The notes below the pieces were generated by a model. That model was given only the letters and a program-made list of their open reading frames with translations, was not told where the DNA came from and searched no databases. 64,000 nucleotides of DNA, from assembly GCF_002847525.1 (NCBI RefSeq), contig NZ_PKKM01000013.1:1-64000 (forward strand), written 5' to 3'. Position 1 is the stretch's first letter. The number at the start of each line of letters is the position of its first letter. The stretch comes from Schaalia odontolytica (GTDB lineage: Bacteria > Actinomycetota > Actinomycetes > Actinomycetales > Actinomycetaceae). This document shows, piece after piece, positions 1-7,329 of this stretch. Both the position numbers and the translations under genes were made by a program.

Positions 1-33
1 GCCAGCAGGGTCGATAATATGAGGAGCGGTCAT
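1..33 (-). CDS. IS256-family transposase, N-terminal 11 codons only (cut by window edge)
   Basis: The minus strand reads ATG at 33-31 and translates MTAPHIIDPAG before the window ends. A GGAGG ribosome binding site lies seven bases upstream (42-46). From memory, this N-terminus closely resembles those of actinobacterial IS256-family (mutator-type) transposases, which begin MTAPHI(I/V)DPA. Eleven residues are too few for certainty, and no terminal inverted repeat was recognised between 34 and 230. If the call is right, an insertion sequence lies just outside the window, next to the tRNA cluster. Confidence 0.45.
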   Translation of the reverse strand, partial: MTAPHIIDPAG

Positions 34-155
34 CGTTGTGCCTCCAAATCGTTTCGAGTCAGAAGTAGAGAGCTTTCTCGAAGGATCACACGGTGACCGC
101 ACCCATATCAAACGGGCCGACCACCCACGGTTACACCACTATGCGGGACGCTACT

Positions 156-226
156 GGCAAAGCGCATGCAAGCGGCCCTCGCCCCAAGCAAAACGCAGGT
201 AAGCGACCCCCCAGGCAAAGCGCATG
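156..226. repeat. 13-bp direct repeat GGCAAAGCGCATG (156-168 and 214-226)
   Basis: Two perfect copies of GGCAAAGCGCATG lie 58 bases apart, in the short non-coding stretch between the putative transposase and the tRNA terminator. Nothing else was recognised here. They could be debris from the insertion element or chance. Confidence 0.4.
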
Positions 227-229
227 GGC

Positions 230-261
230 AAAACAAAAACCCCGAAGTGAAAGCTTCGGGG
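230..261 (-). terminator. Rho-independent terminator of the tRNA cluster
   Basis: On the minus strand an 8-bp stem CCCCGAAG/CTTCGGGG (240-247 with 254-261) and a 6-nt loop are followed by a T-rich tract (TTTTTGTTTT). It lies six bases past the CCA end of tRNA-Phe, so it terminates the Glu-Asp-Phe tRNA transcript. Confidence 0.9.
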
Positions 262-267
262 ACTTGC

Positions 268-343
268 TGGTGGCTCCGACCGGCGTCGATCCGGTGACCT
301 TTCGATTTTCAGTCGAACGCTCTACCAACTGAGCTACAGAGCC
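268..343 (-). tRNA. tRNA-Phe (anticodon GAA)
   Basis: The minus strand folds as a full cloverleaf with acceptor GGCTCTG/CGGAGCC, D arm GCTC/GAGC, anticodon loop CTGAAAA (GAA) and T arm ACCGG/CCGGT. The discriminator base is A and the CCA tail is encoded (268-270). It is the last gene of a three-tRNA minus-strand cluster. Confidence 0.95.
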
Positions 344-370
344 AAGACCTGAACCAAAAGGTCTGGTCGG

Positions 371-444
371 CGACCCCGACGGGACTTGAACCCGCGACCT
401 CCGCCGTGACAGGGCGGCGCGCTAACCAACTGCGCTACGGGGCC
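371..444 (-). tRNA. tRNA-Asp (anticodon GTC)
   Basis: The cloverleaf has acceptor GGCCCCG/CGGGGTC, anticodon loop CTGTCAC (GTC) and a T loop beginning TTCAA. The discriminator is G and CCA is not encoded, unlike the two neighbouring tRNAs. It is the middle gene of the cluster. Confidence 0.95.
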
Positions 445-493
445 TTACAACAGGTAAGACCTATTGAATTGTTCCAATCACATAAGCGACCGG

Positions 494-569
<76 letters not shown>

Positions 570-607
570 CTGCTTGGCCGTCGAACTGGCGTCCGAAGAC
601 GGGAGAT

Positions 608-637
608 AGTTTAGGCAGAACGCGCGCGGTGCGTCAA
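608..637 (-). promoter_or_regulatory. Promoter of the Glu-Asp-Phe tRNA cluster
   Basis: On the minus strand TTGACG (637-632) and TAAACT (613-608) are separated by 18 bp, a strong primary-sigma promoter. Transcription would start about 30 bases before tRNA-Glu. It points away from the downstream plus-strand mscS-type gene. Confidence 0.8.
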
Positions 638-720
638 AACGAAATCAAGTGACAGCTAACACATTACCGAAAAACGTTGCAATTGTGCGGAATTCCCAGG
701 AATTCATCAGCTCTCCGACC

Positions 721-726
721 TAGGCT
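721..726 (+). promoter_or_regulatory. -10 element TAGGCT, predicted leaderless promoter of the MscS gene
   Basis: TAGGCT ends six bases before the ATG at 733 and no Shine-Dalgarno sequence is visible, so transcription is predicted to begin at the start codon. The same TAGGCTTGA string precedes purD with identical spacing. Confidence 0.55.
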
Positions 727-732
727 TGATGC

Positions 733-3700
733 ATGACTATGACATCAGCACTCGGTGCCCTCGCCCAGGCCTCGGACGCCCTCACGCGGGCGATCGCTGA
801 CCCACAATCCGGGGCGGAGGCCGCCGTGGCCACGACTATCGACCTCACCCTCCTGATCCTCGGCCCGCTCGTCGGCGCCTTCGTGGGGGTCGTCGTCTCG
901 GTCCTCCTCTCCGCCCTGGCGCGCAAGGCGCTCTCCAAGGCGGCCACGGCCTCGTCGATCCTGGCGCGCGTGCGCCGCCCGGGGCACTTCACCTTCGCGG
1001 CCTGGGGAGCGTGGGCGGGACTCGGCATCGCGCTGATCAATCCCCACCTGTCTGAATGGAACGGCACGTCGATCACGACGTTCCTCATGCACGTGCTGCT
1101 CATCGTCGCCCTCGCCTGCCTGACCTGGATGGCCTACGCCGCCGCGTGGGTCTTCGAGGACGCCGCCAAGGTGCGCCAGGATTCTGACCAGGGACGCTCG
1201 CGCCGCTTCGAGACCCAGGCTCAAGTGCTGCGCCGCCTCACCCAGTCGATCGTCGTCGTTGTGGGCATCGTCGCTATCATCGGTACCTTCGAGGTCGCCC
1301 GCCAGGCCATGACCACCGTCCTGGCCTCCGCCGGCGTCATCTCGGTGATCTTCGGTCTTGCCGCCCAGCAGACCCTCGGCAACGTCTTCGCCGGCCTGCA
1401 GCTGGCCTTCACCGACGCGATCCGCGTGGGTGACGTCGTCGTCGCCGGCGAGAAGAAGGAAACCGGCTCCGTCGAGGAAATCACGCTCTCCTACCTGGTC
1501 GTGCGCATCTGGGACGAGCGCCGCCTCATCATCCCGTCGCGCTACTTCACGCAGACACCCTTCGAGAACTGGACGCGCCGCGCCGCCGCACAGCTCGGCA
1601 CCGTCGAGCTCAAACTCGACTGGTCCGCGCCCATGACCCTCATCCGCGCCAAGGTCGAGCAGCTCCTCACCGCCACCGACCTGTGGGACGGGCGCACGTG
1701 GGGCGTGCAGATCACCGACTCCGACGAGTACACGGTCACCGTGCGCGTCCTTGTCTCCGCGAAGAACTCCGGCCACCTCTCCGACCTGCGCGCGTACATG
1801 CGCGAGCAGATCATCGCGTGGATCGTCGCCGAAGAGCCGTGGGCGCGCCCCGCCCAGCGCATCGAGCCGCGCCAGACCGTCACCGTCGAGCAGGACATGA
1901 GCCGCGAACGCATCGCGCGACTGGCCGCCGAGCTCGCTGGGATCTCCGGCACGAACGAGGCCGTGGCCGCCACGGGCACGTCGGCTTCCCACACGGGTAC
2001 GTCGGCCGGTGAGCAGTCCAGCGCCGCGACGGGCGGCGCCGCCTCCGCGATCTCCGCGTCCGGTGCCGCGCCCGCCGCCCCCAAGGACCCCGCCCACGCC
2101 GCACGCATGGTCGCCGCCCGCCGCAAGGCCAAGCGCGCCCGCCGCCGCGCCATGGCCGACCGCCAGCGCGAACTCGCCGAGGGCGGCCCCAGTGCCTCCC
2201 GCGACGAAACGCAGGTGATCTCCAAGAGCGCTCTGCGTAAGATCATCGAGGCCGCCGGCAACGCGAACCCGCAGCTCACCCAGACCCTCACCGCGACCTC
2301 CATCGGCCGAGGTGAGCGCTTCTTCTCCGGCTCCGCCGAGGCCGAGGCGCGCGCCGCCGCCCTTGAGGGCCCGGGTGAAGAGGCCTACGCCGAGCGCGAG
2401 GCCGAGGCCCGCCGCGCCCAGGAGCGCCGCGAGGCCCACAAGCGCCGTGAGGCCGAGGCCCTCGACCCCGAGGCCACCCTCGCCCTGGCGGCCGTCGGCG
2501 TCGAGCCGGTCGTTGCCGACAACGAGGCGCCCGAGAACGAGGGGCCCGAGGCTGCTCAGGATGTGGCCGATGCTGCGGGTGCAGCCGCCGATTCTGCGGA
2601 GGTTGCGGGTGCCGCCGCCGAGCGCGCGGACGAGGCAACCGTGAAGGACGCCGCGGCTGGCTCTGTCGATGCGAGCGAAGATGCCGTGGCCGATGCTTCG
2701 GGTACCGATTCCGCCGACGAGAAGCCCGAATCTGCTGCCGCCGGATCCGAAACCGCTGACGACCAGGCCGAGGGCGTGAAGCCCGAGGCCGACGTGCAGC
2801 CCGCCGATGCCGCTTCCGCTGAGGAGAATGCCGCCGACGTTCAGCCTGCCCCCGCGCAGGGCGAGGCCCCCGCCGACGCTGGCGCATCCGCCGATTCCGG
2901 CGACTCGCGCGCCGCTGAATCACAGGAGGACAGCGCTCCCGCCGAGGACGCTGAGCGTGAGGGCGCACCTGCCCCCGACGCGCCCGAGGAGACGGGCGGC
3001 GAGGAGGAGGCCCAGGCCTCGTCGGAGGGAGAGATTTCCCCGGATGAGCAGGAGACCACGCCGATCCCCGCGCGTGAAACATCCGTGAAACATCCCGTGC
3101 AGGTGCCCCCGCCCGTGCGCACCGGCCGACCCGTCATGACCGACACGGTCCAGGCGATCGCGCCGGCGCTCGCGCCGCCGCCCGCGCCGACCCCCGCCGA
3201 GATGGCCGCATCCTGCGCGCCCGAGGACGAGGCCGACGAGCCCGCCGTCCACCCCGGCTGGTACGCGGTCGCGGAAGAAGCGCGCCTCGACGCGGAAACC
3301 CGCCCCACGCCCACGGTGAAGCCCGCGCGCGTGTCGATCATGGACTTGTTCCCGGCCGTCGCCCCCACCGGCGCCGAGGCCGACATGCTGCGCGCCGTCA
3401 CCGGCCAGATCCCGGTCGTCGAGCCCCGGGAGCCCAAGCCCGAGGACGCCGAGTCTGCGGTGGCCGACAAGGCCGCGATTGACGAGTCCGTGACTGATGA
3501 GGCCGTGGCACCCGAGAGTGCGCCCGCGGAGGACTTGGCCCCCGAGGTCGAGGCTCCCGAGGTCGAGGCTGCGCAGAAGGACGCCGCCGAGGAACCCACT
3601 GCCGAGGCAACCATCGTCATGGATCCCGTGGAGGCCGAAGAGGCCGGCGCGCTCGACTCCGACGCCACGCAGGTCCTGCCCGCCGTCGACGAGCCCGTGG

Positions 3701-4128
3701 ACGAGACCCTCGTGATGCCCGCTGCGGCCATTGCCGAGCCGGCTTCTGAGGCCGCGAAGGCTGAGGATGCCTCGACAGAGGGCGTTGCGGCGGAAGAGGA
3801 AGCCACGGCGAAGAAGGAGACCGCCAAGAAGGCGGCCTCCACCAAGGCTGGCGCGAAGAAGGCTCCCGCGAAGAAGGCTCCCGCCAAGAAGGCATCGACT
3901 GCGAAGAAGGGCTCCAAAAAGTCCTCCGCCGCGGCCACAAAAACCGTGAAGGACGGTGCCGCTGCTGATAAGGCAGCCGACGCGACCCCTGAAAAGGACG
4001 CGAAGGCTCCCGCCAAGAAGGCCACCGCGAAGAAGCCCGCCGCCAAGAAGGGTGCCGCCAAGAAGGAGGCTCCCAAGAAGGCAGCGGCAAAGAAGACCTC
4101 CAACGCAGGGCCCGCCACCAATGAGTGA
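733..4128 (+). CDS. MscS-family mechanosensitive channel with giant charged C-terminal tail
   Basis: The 1131-residue protein should gate in response to membrane tension and release osmolytes. Hydrophobic helices occur at about residues 36-60, 80-95, 117-143 and 172-190. They are followed by the MscS pore helix and beta domain at about 195-260, with FGLAAQQTLGNVFAG and the DAIRVGDVV segment, and an alpha/beta vestibule to about 370. Typical MscS proteins end near 280-350 residues; here about 750 more follow. This tail is Ala/Glu/Asp/Pro-rich to about 1015, then Lys/Ala-rich with repeated AKK units resembling histone H1 tails. The tail is probably cytoplasmic and disordered. No ribosome binding site precedes the ATG, in keeping with a leaderless transcript. 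Channel identity is secure; the role of the tail is unknown. Confidence 0.9.
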   Translation: MTMTSALGALAQASDALTRAIADPQSGAEAAVATTIDLTLLILGPLVGAFVGVVVSVLLSALARKALSKAATASSILARVRRPGHFTFAAWGAWAGLGIALINPHLSEWNGTSITTFLMHVLLIVALACLTWMAYAAAWVFEDAAKVRQDSDQGRSRRFETQAQVLRRLTQSIVVVVGIVAIIGTFEVARQAMTTVLASAGVISVIFGLAAQQTLGNVFAGLQLAFTDAIRVGDVVVAGEKKETGSVEEITLSYLVVRIWDERRLIIPSRYFTQTPFENWTRRAAAQLGTVELKLDWSAPMTLIRAKVEQLLTATDLWDGRTWGVQITDSDEYTVTVRVLVSAKNSGHLSDLRAYMREQIIAWIVAEEPWARPAQRIEPRQTVTVEQDMSRERIARLAAELAGISGTNEAVAATGTSASHTGTSAGEQSSAATGGAASAISASGAAPAAPKDPAHAARMVAARRKAKRARRRAMADRQRELAEGGPSASRDETQVISKSALRKIIEAAGNANPQLTQTLTATSIGRGERFFSGSAEAEARAAALEGPGEEAYAEREAEARRAQERREAHKRREAEALDPEATLALAAVGVEPVVADNEAPENEGPEAAQDVADAAGAAADSAEVAGAAAERADEATVKDAAAGSVDASEDAVADASGTDSADEKPESAAAGSETADDQAEGVKPEADVQPADAASAEENAADVQPAPAQGEAPADAGASADSGDSRAAESQEDSAPAEDAEREGAPAPDAPEETGGEEEAQASSEGEISPDEQETTPIPARETSVKHPVQVPPPVRTGRPVMTDTVQAIAPALAPPPAPTPAEMAASCAPEDEADEPAVHPGWYAVAEEARLDAETRPTPTVKPARVSIMDLFPAVAPTGAEADMLRAVTGQIPVVEPREPKPEDAESAVADKAAIDESVTDEAVAPESAPAEDLAPEVEAPEVEAAQKDAAEEPTAEATIVMDPVEAEEAGALDSDATQVLPAVDEPVDETLVMPAAAIAEPASEAAKAEDASTEGVAAEEEATAKKETAKKAASTKAGAKKAPAKKAPAKKASTAKKGSKKSSAAATKTVKDGAAADKAADATPEKDAKAPAKKATAKKPAAKKGAAKKEAPKKAAAKKTSNAGPATNE

Positions 4129-4181
4129 TGGGGACAGGTGAACGGGCCACGGCCTCGTCACTGAGGCCAGCGCGAGGAAAA

Positions 4182-4229
4182 CGGACCGCCCGCGCCCACG
4201 CACATACGTGCACGGGCGCGGGCGGTCCG
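4182..4229 (+). terminator. Large GC hairpin after the MscS gene
   Basis: A perfect 16-bp stem (4182-4197 with 4214-4229) encloses a 16-base loop that holds its own small GCAC/GTGC stem. There is no T-run. It probably stops or slows transcription from the MscS gene, and it sits directly before a vestigial copy of the msrB promoter. Confidence 0.55.
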
Positions 4230-4230
4230 C

Positions 4231-4296
4231 GACAATAGAGACATGACCGCTCCCGATCCCACCGCCCACAGCGAGATGCCCGGCCCGCAGCGGTGA
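4231..4296 (+). repeat. Vestigial duplicate of the msrB promoter and start (17-codon ORF)
   Basis: GACAAT-N6-ATG at 4231-4245 matches GACAAT-N6-ATG before msrB (4377-4391), and the flanking GGGCGCGGGCGG sequence is also shared. The ORF 4243-4296 encodes MTAPDPTAHSEMPGPQR and stops, aligning with the first residues of MsrB ([14 protein letters not shown]). This looks like a short tandem duplication that left a decayed extra start. Whether the peptide is made is unknown. Confidence 0.55.
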
Positions 4297-4376
4297 CCGC
4301 GGACTGAGCCCCCTCCTCGTCGATCGAGGCGCGTGAGGAAAGCGGCCGCACGCGTGCGAGGGCGCGGGCGGCGCGG

Positions 4377-4382
4377 GACAAT
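4377..4382 (+). promoter_or_regulatory. -10 element GACAAT, predicted leaderless msrB promoter
   Basis: GACAAT lies six bases before the msrB ATG at 4389, with no ribosome binding site, matching the spacing of other leaderless starts in the window. Confidence 0.45.
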
Positions 4383-4388
4383 AGATCC

Positions 4389-4793
4389 ATGAACGCAACT
4401 GATCCCGCTGCCCGCACCGACGCCGAGTGGAAGAAGCTCCTGAGCCCCATGCGCTACCACGTGCTGCGCGAGGCCGGCACCGAGCGCCCCTTCACCGGTG
4501 AGCTCCTCGACGAGACGCGCGTCGGCACCTACTCGTGCGCGGCCTGCGGATCCAAGCTCTTCGACTCCGACGCGAAATTCGACTCCTCCTGCGGGTGGCC
4601 CTCCTTCTTCCAGGCCCACGACGGCGCGACCGTCGAGAACGTCGACACCAGCCACGGCATGATCCGCACCGAGGTGCGCTGCGCGACCTGCGACTCCCAC
4701 CTCGGCCACGTCTTCCCCGACGCGCCCGACCAGCCCACCGGCATGCGCTACTGCATGAACTCGGCGGCCCTCACTTTCGCGCGCACCCAGTGA
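4389..4793 (+). CDS. msrB: Peptide-methionine (R)-S-oxide reductase MsrB
   Basis: This 134-residue cytoplasmic enzyme reduces methionine-R-sulfoxide in oxidised proteins. The zinc-binding pairs are CAAC (about residue 50) and CATC (about 98), and SSCGWPSFF and SHLGHVF are family signatures. The resolving and catalytic region RYCMNSAAL near the C-terminus holds the active cysteine. Length fits single-domain MsrB. The start lacks a Shine-Dalgarno sequence but has a -10 hexamer six bases upstream. It overlaps the next gene by four bases (GTGA), so the two are probably co-transcribed. Confidence 0.95.
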   Translation: MNATDPAARTDAEWKKLLSPMRYHVLREAGTERPFTGELLDETRVGTYSCAACGSKLFDSDAKFDSSCGWPSFFQAHDGATVENVDTSHGMIRTEVRCATCDSHLGHVFPDAPDQPTGMRYCMNSAALTFARTQ

Positions 4794-5650
4794 ACGCGCC
4801 CGCGCAGCGCCCCGTCACCGACCGGATCCCGCCTCAGCTCTACATCGTCGGCTCCGGCCTCATCCAGTACGTGGGCGCGGCGCTCGCGGTCATCGCCTTC
4901 GCCTCCGTCGAACCCGCCTCCGTCGCCTGGTGGCGCGTCTTGACCGGCGCGGTCGTTCTCCTGGCCTGGAAGCGTCCGTGGCGCGGCGGCCTCACGCGCT
5001 CCGACCTGGCGATTTCCGCGCTCTTCGGCGTCATCATCCTGACGATGAACTCCTCGTTCTACGAGTCGATCGCGCGCATTCCCCTGGGGACGGCCGTGTC
5101 CATCGAGTTCATCGGCCCCGTTGCCGTCGCCGTTCTCCGAGGCCGTGGCTGGCGGCCGCGCATCGCCGCCTTCCTCGCGTTCGCGGGGGTGGCGTGCATC
5201 GGCGGGCTCGCCCTCGACCTGAGCGTGCCGAGCGTGCGCATCGGCGTCGCCTGGATCCTCCTTGCGGCCCTCGCCTGGTCGGCCTACATCGTCGTCGGGC
5301 AGAAGGCCTCGACCACGCGCGACGGGGTGACGAACTTGGCGCTCGGATGCGCGTGGGGCACCCTGTTTTTCGCGCCCTTCCTCGGGCCGGGCGCGATGGC
5401 GGCTCTGGCCTCGTGGAAGCTGATCGCCATCGTCGTCGGCGTGGGCCTGCTGTCCACCGCGATTCCCTACACCTTCGAGGCGCTCGCGATGCGGCGCCTG
5501 GCGGCGTCGACCTTCGCGCTGTTCGCCGCGATCCTGCCGGCCACCTCCGCCCTGGTCGGGGCCGTCATGCTGCGCCAGATCCCCGGTGTCTTCGAACTCA
5601 TCGGCCTGGTCCTGGTGTCAGTCGCGGTCTGGCTGGCCTCGCGCGAGTAA
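4790..5650 (+). CDS. EamA/DMT-family transporter, RhtA-like exporter
   Basis: The 286-residue protein has about ten hydrophobic helices in two EamA repeats, the standard drug/metabolite transporter fold. The segments [20 protein letters not shown] and [12 protein letters not shown] match those of RhtA-type threonine/homoserine exporters, so amino-acid export is plausible. The GTG start at 4790 overlaps the msrB stop (GTGA); the open frame extends upstream, but only inside msrB. Substrate is inferred from similarity only. Downstream lies a repeat array rather than a classical terminator. Confidence 0.8.
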   Translation: MNAPAQRPVTDRIPPQLYIVGSGLIQYVGAALAVIAFASVEPASVAWWRVLTGAVVLLAWKRPWRGGLTRSDLAISALFGVIILTMNSSFYESIARIPLGTAVSIEFIGPVAVAVLRGRGWRPRIAAFLAFAGVACIGGLALDLSVPSVRIGVAWILLAALAWSAYIVVGQKASTTRDGVTNLALGCAWGTLFFAPFLGPGAMAALASWKLIAIVVGVGLLSTAIPYTFEALAMRRLAASTFALFAAILPATSALVGAVMLRQIPGVFELIGLVLVSVAVWLASRE

Positions 5651-5761
5651 GGGCCGAGTGGTGGACGTTTTGCGGGTCGGGCAGCGCCATCCCAACTGAT
5701 AGTCGTGGCCGGTCTATGAAAGATGGCGCCTTCCGCTGAATTCGTCGCGATGAGGTGCCCG

Positions 5762-5884
5762 ATCCGGATAGGTTGTGACGATCCGGATAGGTTGTGACGA
5801 TCCGGATAGGTTAATAACCTATCCGGATGCGCGTTACCTATCCGGATGCGCGTTACCTATCCGGATGTGTACAACCTATCCAGA
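5762..5884. repeat. Seven TCCGGATAGG boxes at 19-bp spacing around a central palindrome
   Basis: Direct boxes TCCGGATAGG start at 5763, 5782 and 5801. Inverted boxes CCTATCCGGA start at 5818, 5837, 5856 and 5875 (the last reads CCTATCCAGA). Spacing is exactly 19 bp on both sides. The centre is a perfect 14-bp inverted repeat, ATCCGGATAGGTTA and its complement, around a single A at 5814. Linkers are TTGTGACG on the left and different (GCGCGTTA-type) on the right. The array lies between convergent genes (EamA exporter and MFS pump). It could be a protein-binding array, a transcription barrier or a genome-specific repeat. Confidence 0.9.
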
Positions 5885-5945
5885 ATGTGCCGGTGCGCCG
5901 GGCGCGGGTGGCGCCGCAACACGGTGGGTGGGGTGCTGAAGCCCC

Positions 5946-7190
5946 TCAGTCGAGGCTGAGGTGGCGATGCGTGCGCTTGCCGCCGCGGGCGATCACCCAG
6001 AACGCGAACCATGCGCCCACCGAGCCGACGATCATGACGAGCACCATCGGCACGGCGCTGTCGCCGCCCGAGGTCGCCAGGGGAGCGGCGATGCCGTTCG
6101 CGATCGACTGGAACACGCCCATGACGGACGAGGCCGTGCCTGCGTGCTCGCGCGCCTCGCTCATGGCTTGCGCGCCCGAGTTACCGAAAATGAACGCAGT
6201 CGCCGTCATGATGAGGGCGAAGCCCACGCACGTGAGGATCAGCGGCAGGTCGAGGAGGAACGTCGAGATCGCGAGTGTCACCACGCCGGTCGCGGCGATC
6301 GTGAGGCCCGTGATGATGAGCGTGCGCGGCGTGAAGTGCGAGATCAGGCGCACGTTGACCAGCGCGAAGCCCGTCGACAGCAGCGCATTAAACGCGAACA
6401 CCCACGCGAAAGCCATGGGGGACAGGCCCAGCGGTCCCTGCAGCACGTACGTGGCGTTCGAGATGTATCCGAACATGCAGAAGCTTGAGAAGGCGTTGGT
6501 CAGCATGAAGCCCACGAAGGGGCGGATGCGCACGACCTGGACGAGGCCGTGGAAGAACCGCGGAATACCGCCGGGGTGGCGGCGCTCCTCGGGCAGGGAC
6601 TCGGGCACGACGAACCACGCGAGGGTCGCCATGAGCAGCGTGAAGCCGGCGAGCGCCCAGAAGACGACCCTCCATGTCGCGTGGGTGATGATGAACGCGC
6701 CGAGGACCGGGGCGAGCATCGGCGCGAAGCCAACGATCGCCTGGATGAGGCTCATGGCGCGTGCCAGCGTCTTGCCGTGCGCGACGTCGACGAGGATCGC
6801 GCGCGCCACCGAGGAGGCGACGCCGCCGCCGAGGCCCTGGAAGACTCGGCCCACGAGGAGCACCCAGATGCCCGGCGTAAACACGCAGATCATGGAGCCG
6901 ACGAGGGCAATGATGCCGCCCGCGATGATCGGTCGGCGGCGCCCGATCTGGTCCGAGATTGCGCCGCCCAAGACCTGCCCGGTCGCGTAGCCCACGAAGA
7001 AGGTCGTGAGCGTGAACCCGAGCATCGTCGAGTTCGTCGCCAGGTCCACCGTGATCTGGGGGAACGCCGCCGAGTACATGTCGGTCGCCATCGGCGGCAC
7101 GGCGTTCTGCACGGCGAGCGTGATCAGCAGGGCAACCGTGAGCGCCCCGCCGACGATTCCGCCGCGGTCCCGGGTGTCGTTAGTCGTCAT
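5946..7190 (-). CDS. MFS multidrug efflux transporter, Bcr/CflA family
   Basis: The 414-residue protein has twelve predicted membrane helices. The N-terminal segment AVPPMATDMYSAAFPQI and the loop GGAISDQIGRRRPI (MFS motif A) are typical of Bcr/CflA drug-proton antiporters. Motif C-like glycine-rich sequence occurs in helix 5. The ATG at 7190 was chosen over a GTG five codons upstream because CACAAT lies exactly six bases before it, fitting a leaderless promoter. A 5-bp inverted repeat lies in the promoter spacer and may be an operator. Substrate is unknown; chloramphenicol, bicyclomycin or metabolites are exported by relatives. Confidence 0.85.
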   Translation of the reverse strand: MTTNDTRDRGGIVGGALTVALLITLAVQNAVPPMATDMYSAAFPQITVDLATNSTMLGFTLTTFFVGYATGQVLGGAISDQIGRRRPIIAGGIIALVGSMICVFTPGIWVLLVGRVFQGLGGGVASSVARAILVDVAHGKTLARAMSLIQAIVGFAPMLAPVLGAFIITHATWRVVFWALAGFTLLMATLAWFVVPESLPEERRHPGGIPRFFHGLVQVVRIRPFVGFMLTNAFSSFCMFGYISNATYVLQGPLGLSPMAFAWVFAFNALLSTGFALVNVRLISHFTPRTLIITGLTIAATGVVTLAISTFLLDLPLILTCVGFALIMTATAFIFGNSGAQAMSEAREHAGTASSVMGVFQSIANGIAAPLATSGGDSAVPMVLVMIVGSVGAWFAFWVIARGGKRTHRHLSLD

Positions 7191-7196
7191 GGTGTG

Positions 7197-7221
7197 ATTG
7201 TGCACCCTTTAGGGCGCTAAA
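7197..7221 (-). promoter_or_regulatory. Leaderless MFS promoter with TTTAGCGCCCTAAA inverted repeat
   Basis: CACAAT (7202-7197) is six bases before the ATG. TTTAG-GGCG-CTAAA (7208-7221), an imperfect palindrome, occupies the spacer where a repressor would block RNA polymerase. Operator function is inferred. Confidence 0.4.
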
Positions 7222-7329
7222 TAGACGCTGCGGTCGATTATTTGACGCATCTCGCACGTCGCAGGCGGTGGCGTGCACACATGTGCGCAGGCGTGCAGCG
7301 CTCCTTCCGCGCGAACACCTGGACCGCGC

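Noticed and set aside
93..332. 79-residue plus-strand ORF at the window start
   Set aside because: It runs through the terminator and into tRNA-Phe on the other strand.
2841..4121. Long antisense ORF (426 residues) opposite the MscS tail, plus several others opposite 745-2439 and 2920-4398
   Set aside because: They are shadows of the Ala/Glu/Lys-rich repeat coding; no starts or recognisable families.
5827..6990. 387-residue plus-strand ORF opposite the MFS pump
   Set aside because: The minus-strand frame is a clear Bcr/CflA transporter; the plus frame is an antisense shadow that begins inside the repeat array.
7206..7329. Searched for a duplicated tRNA-Lys end (attachment site) at the far end of the paralog array
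   Set aside because: No copy of the tRNA 3' sequence was found there and no integrase gene is present.
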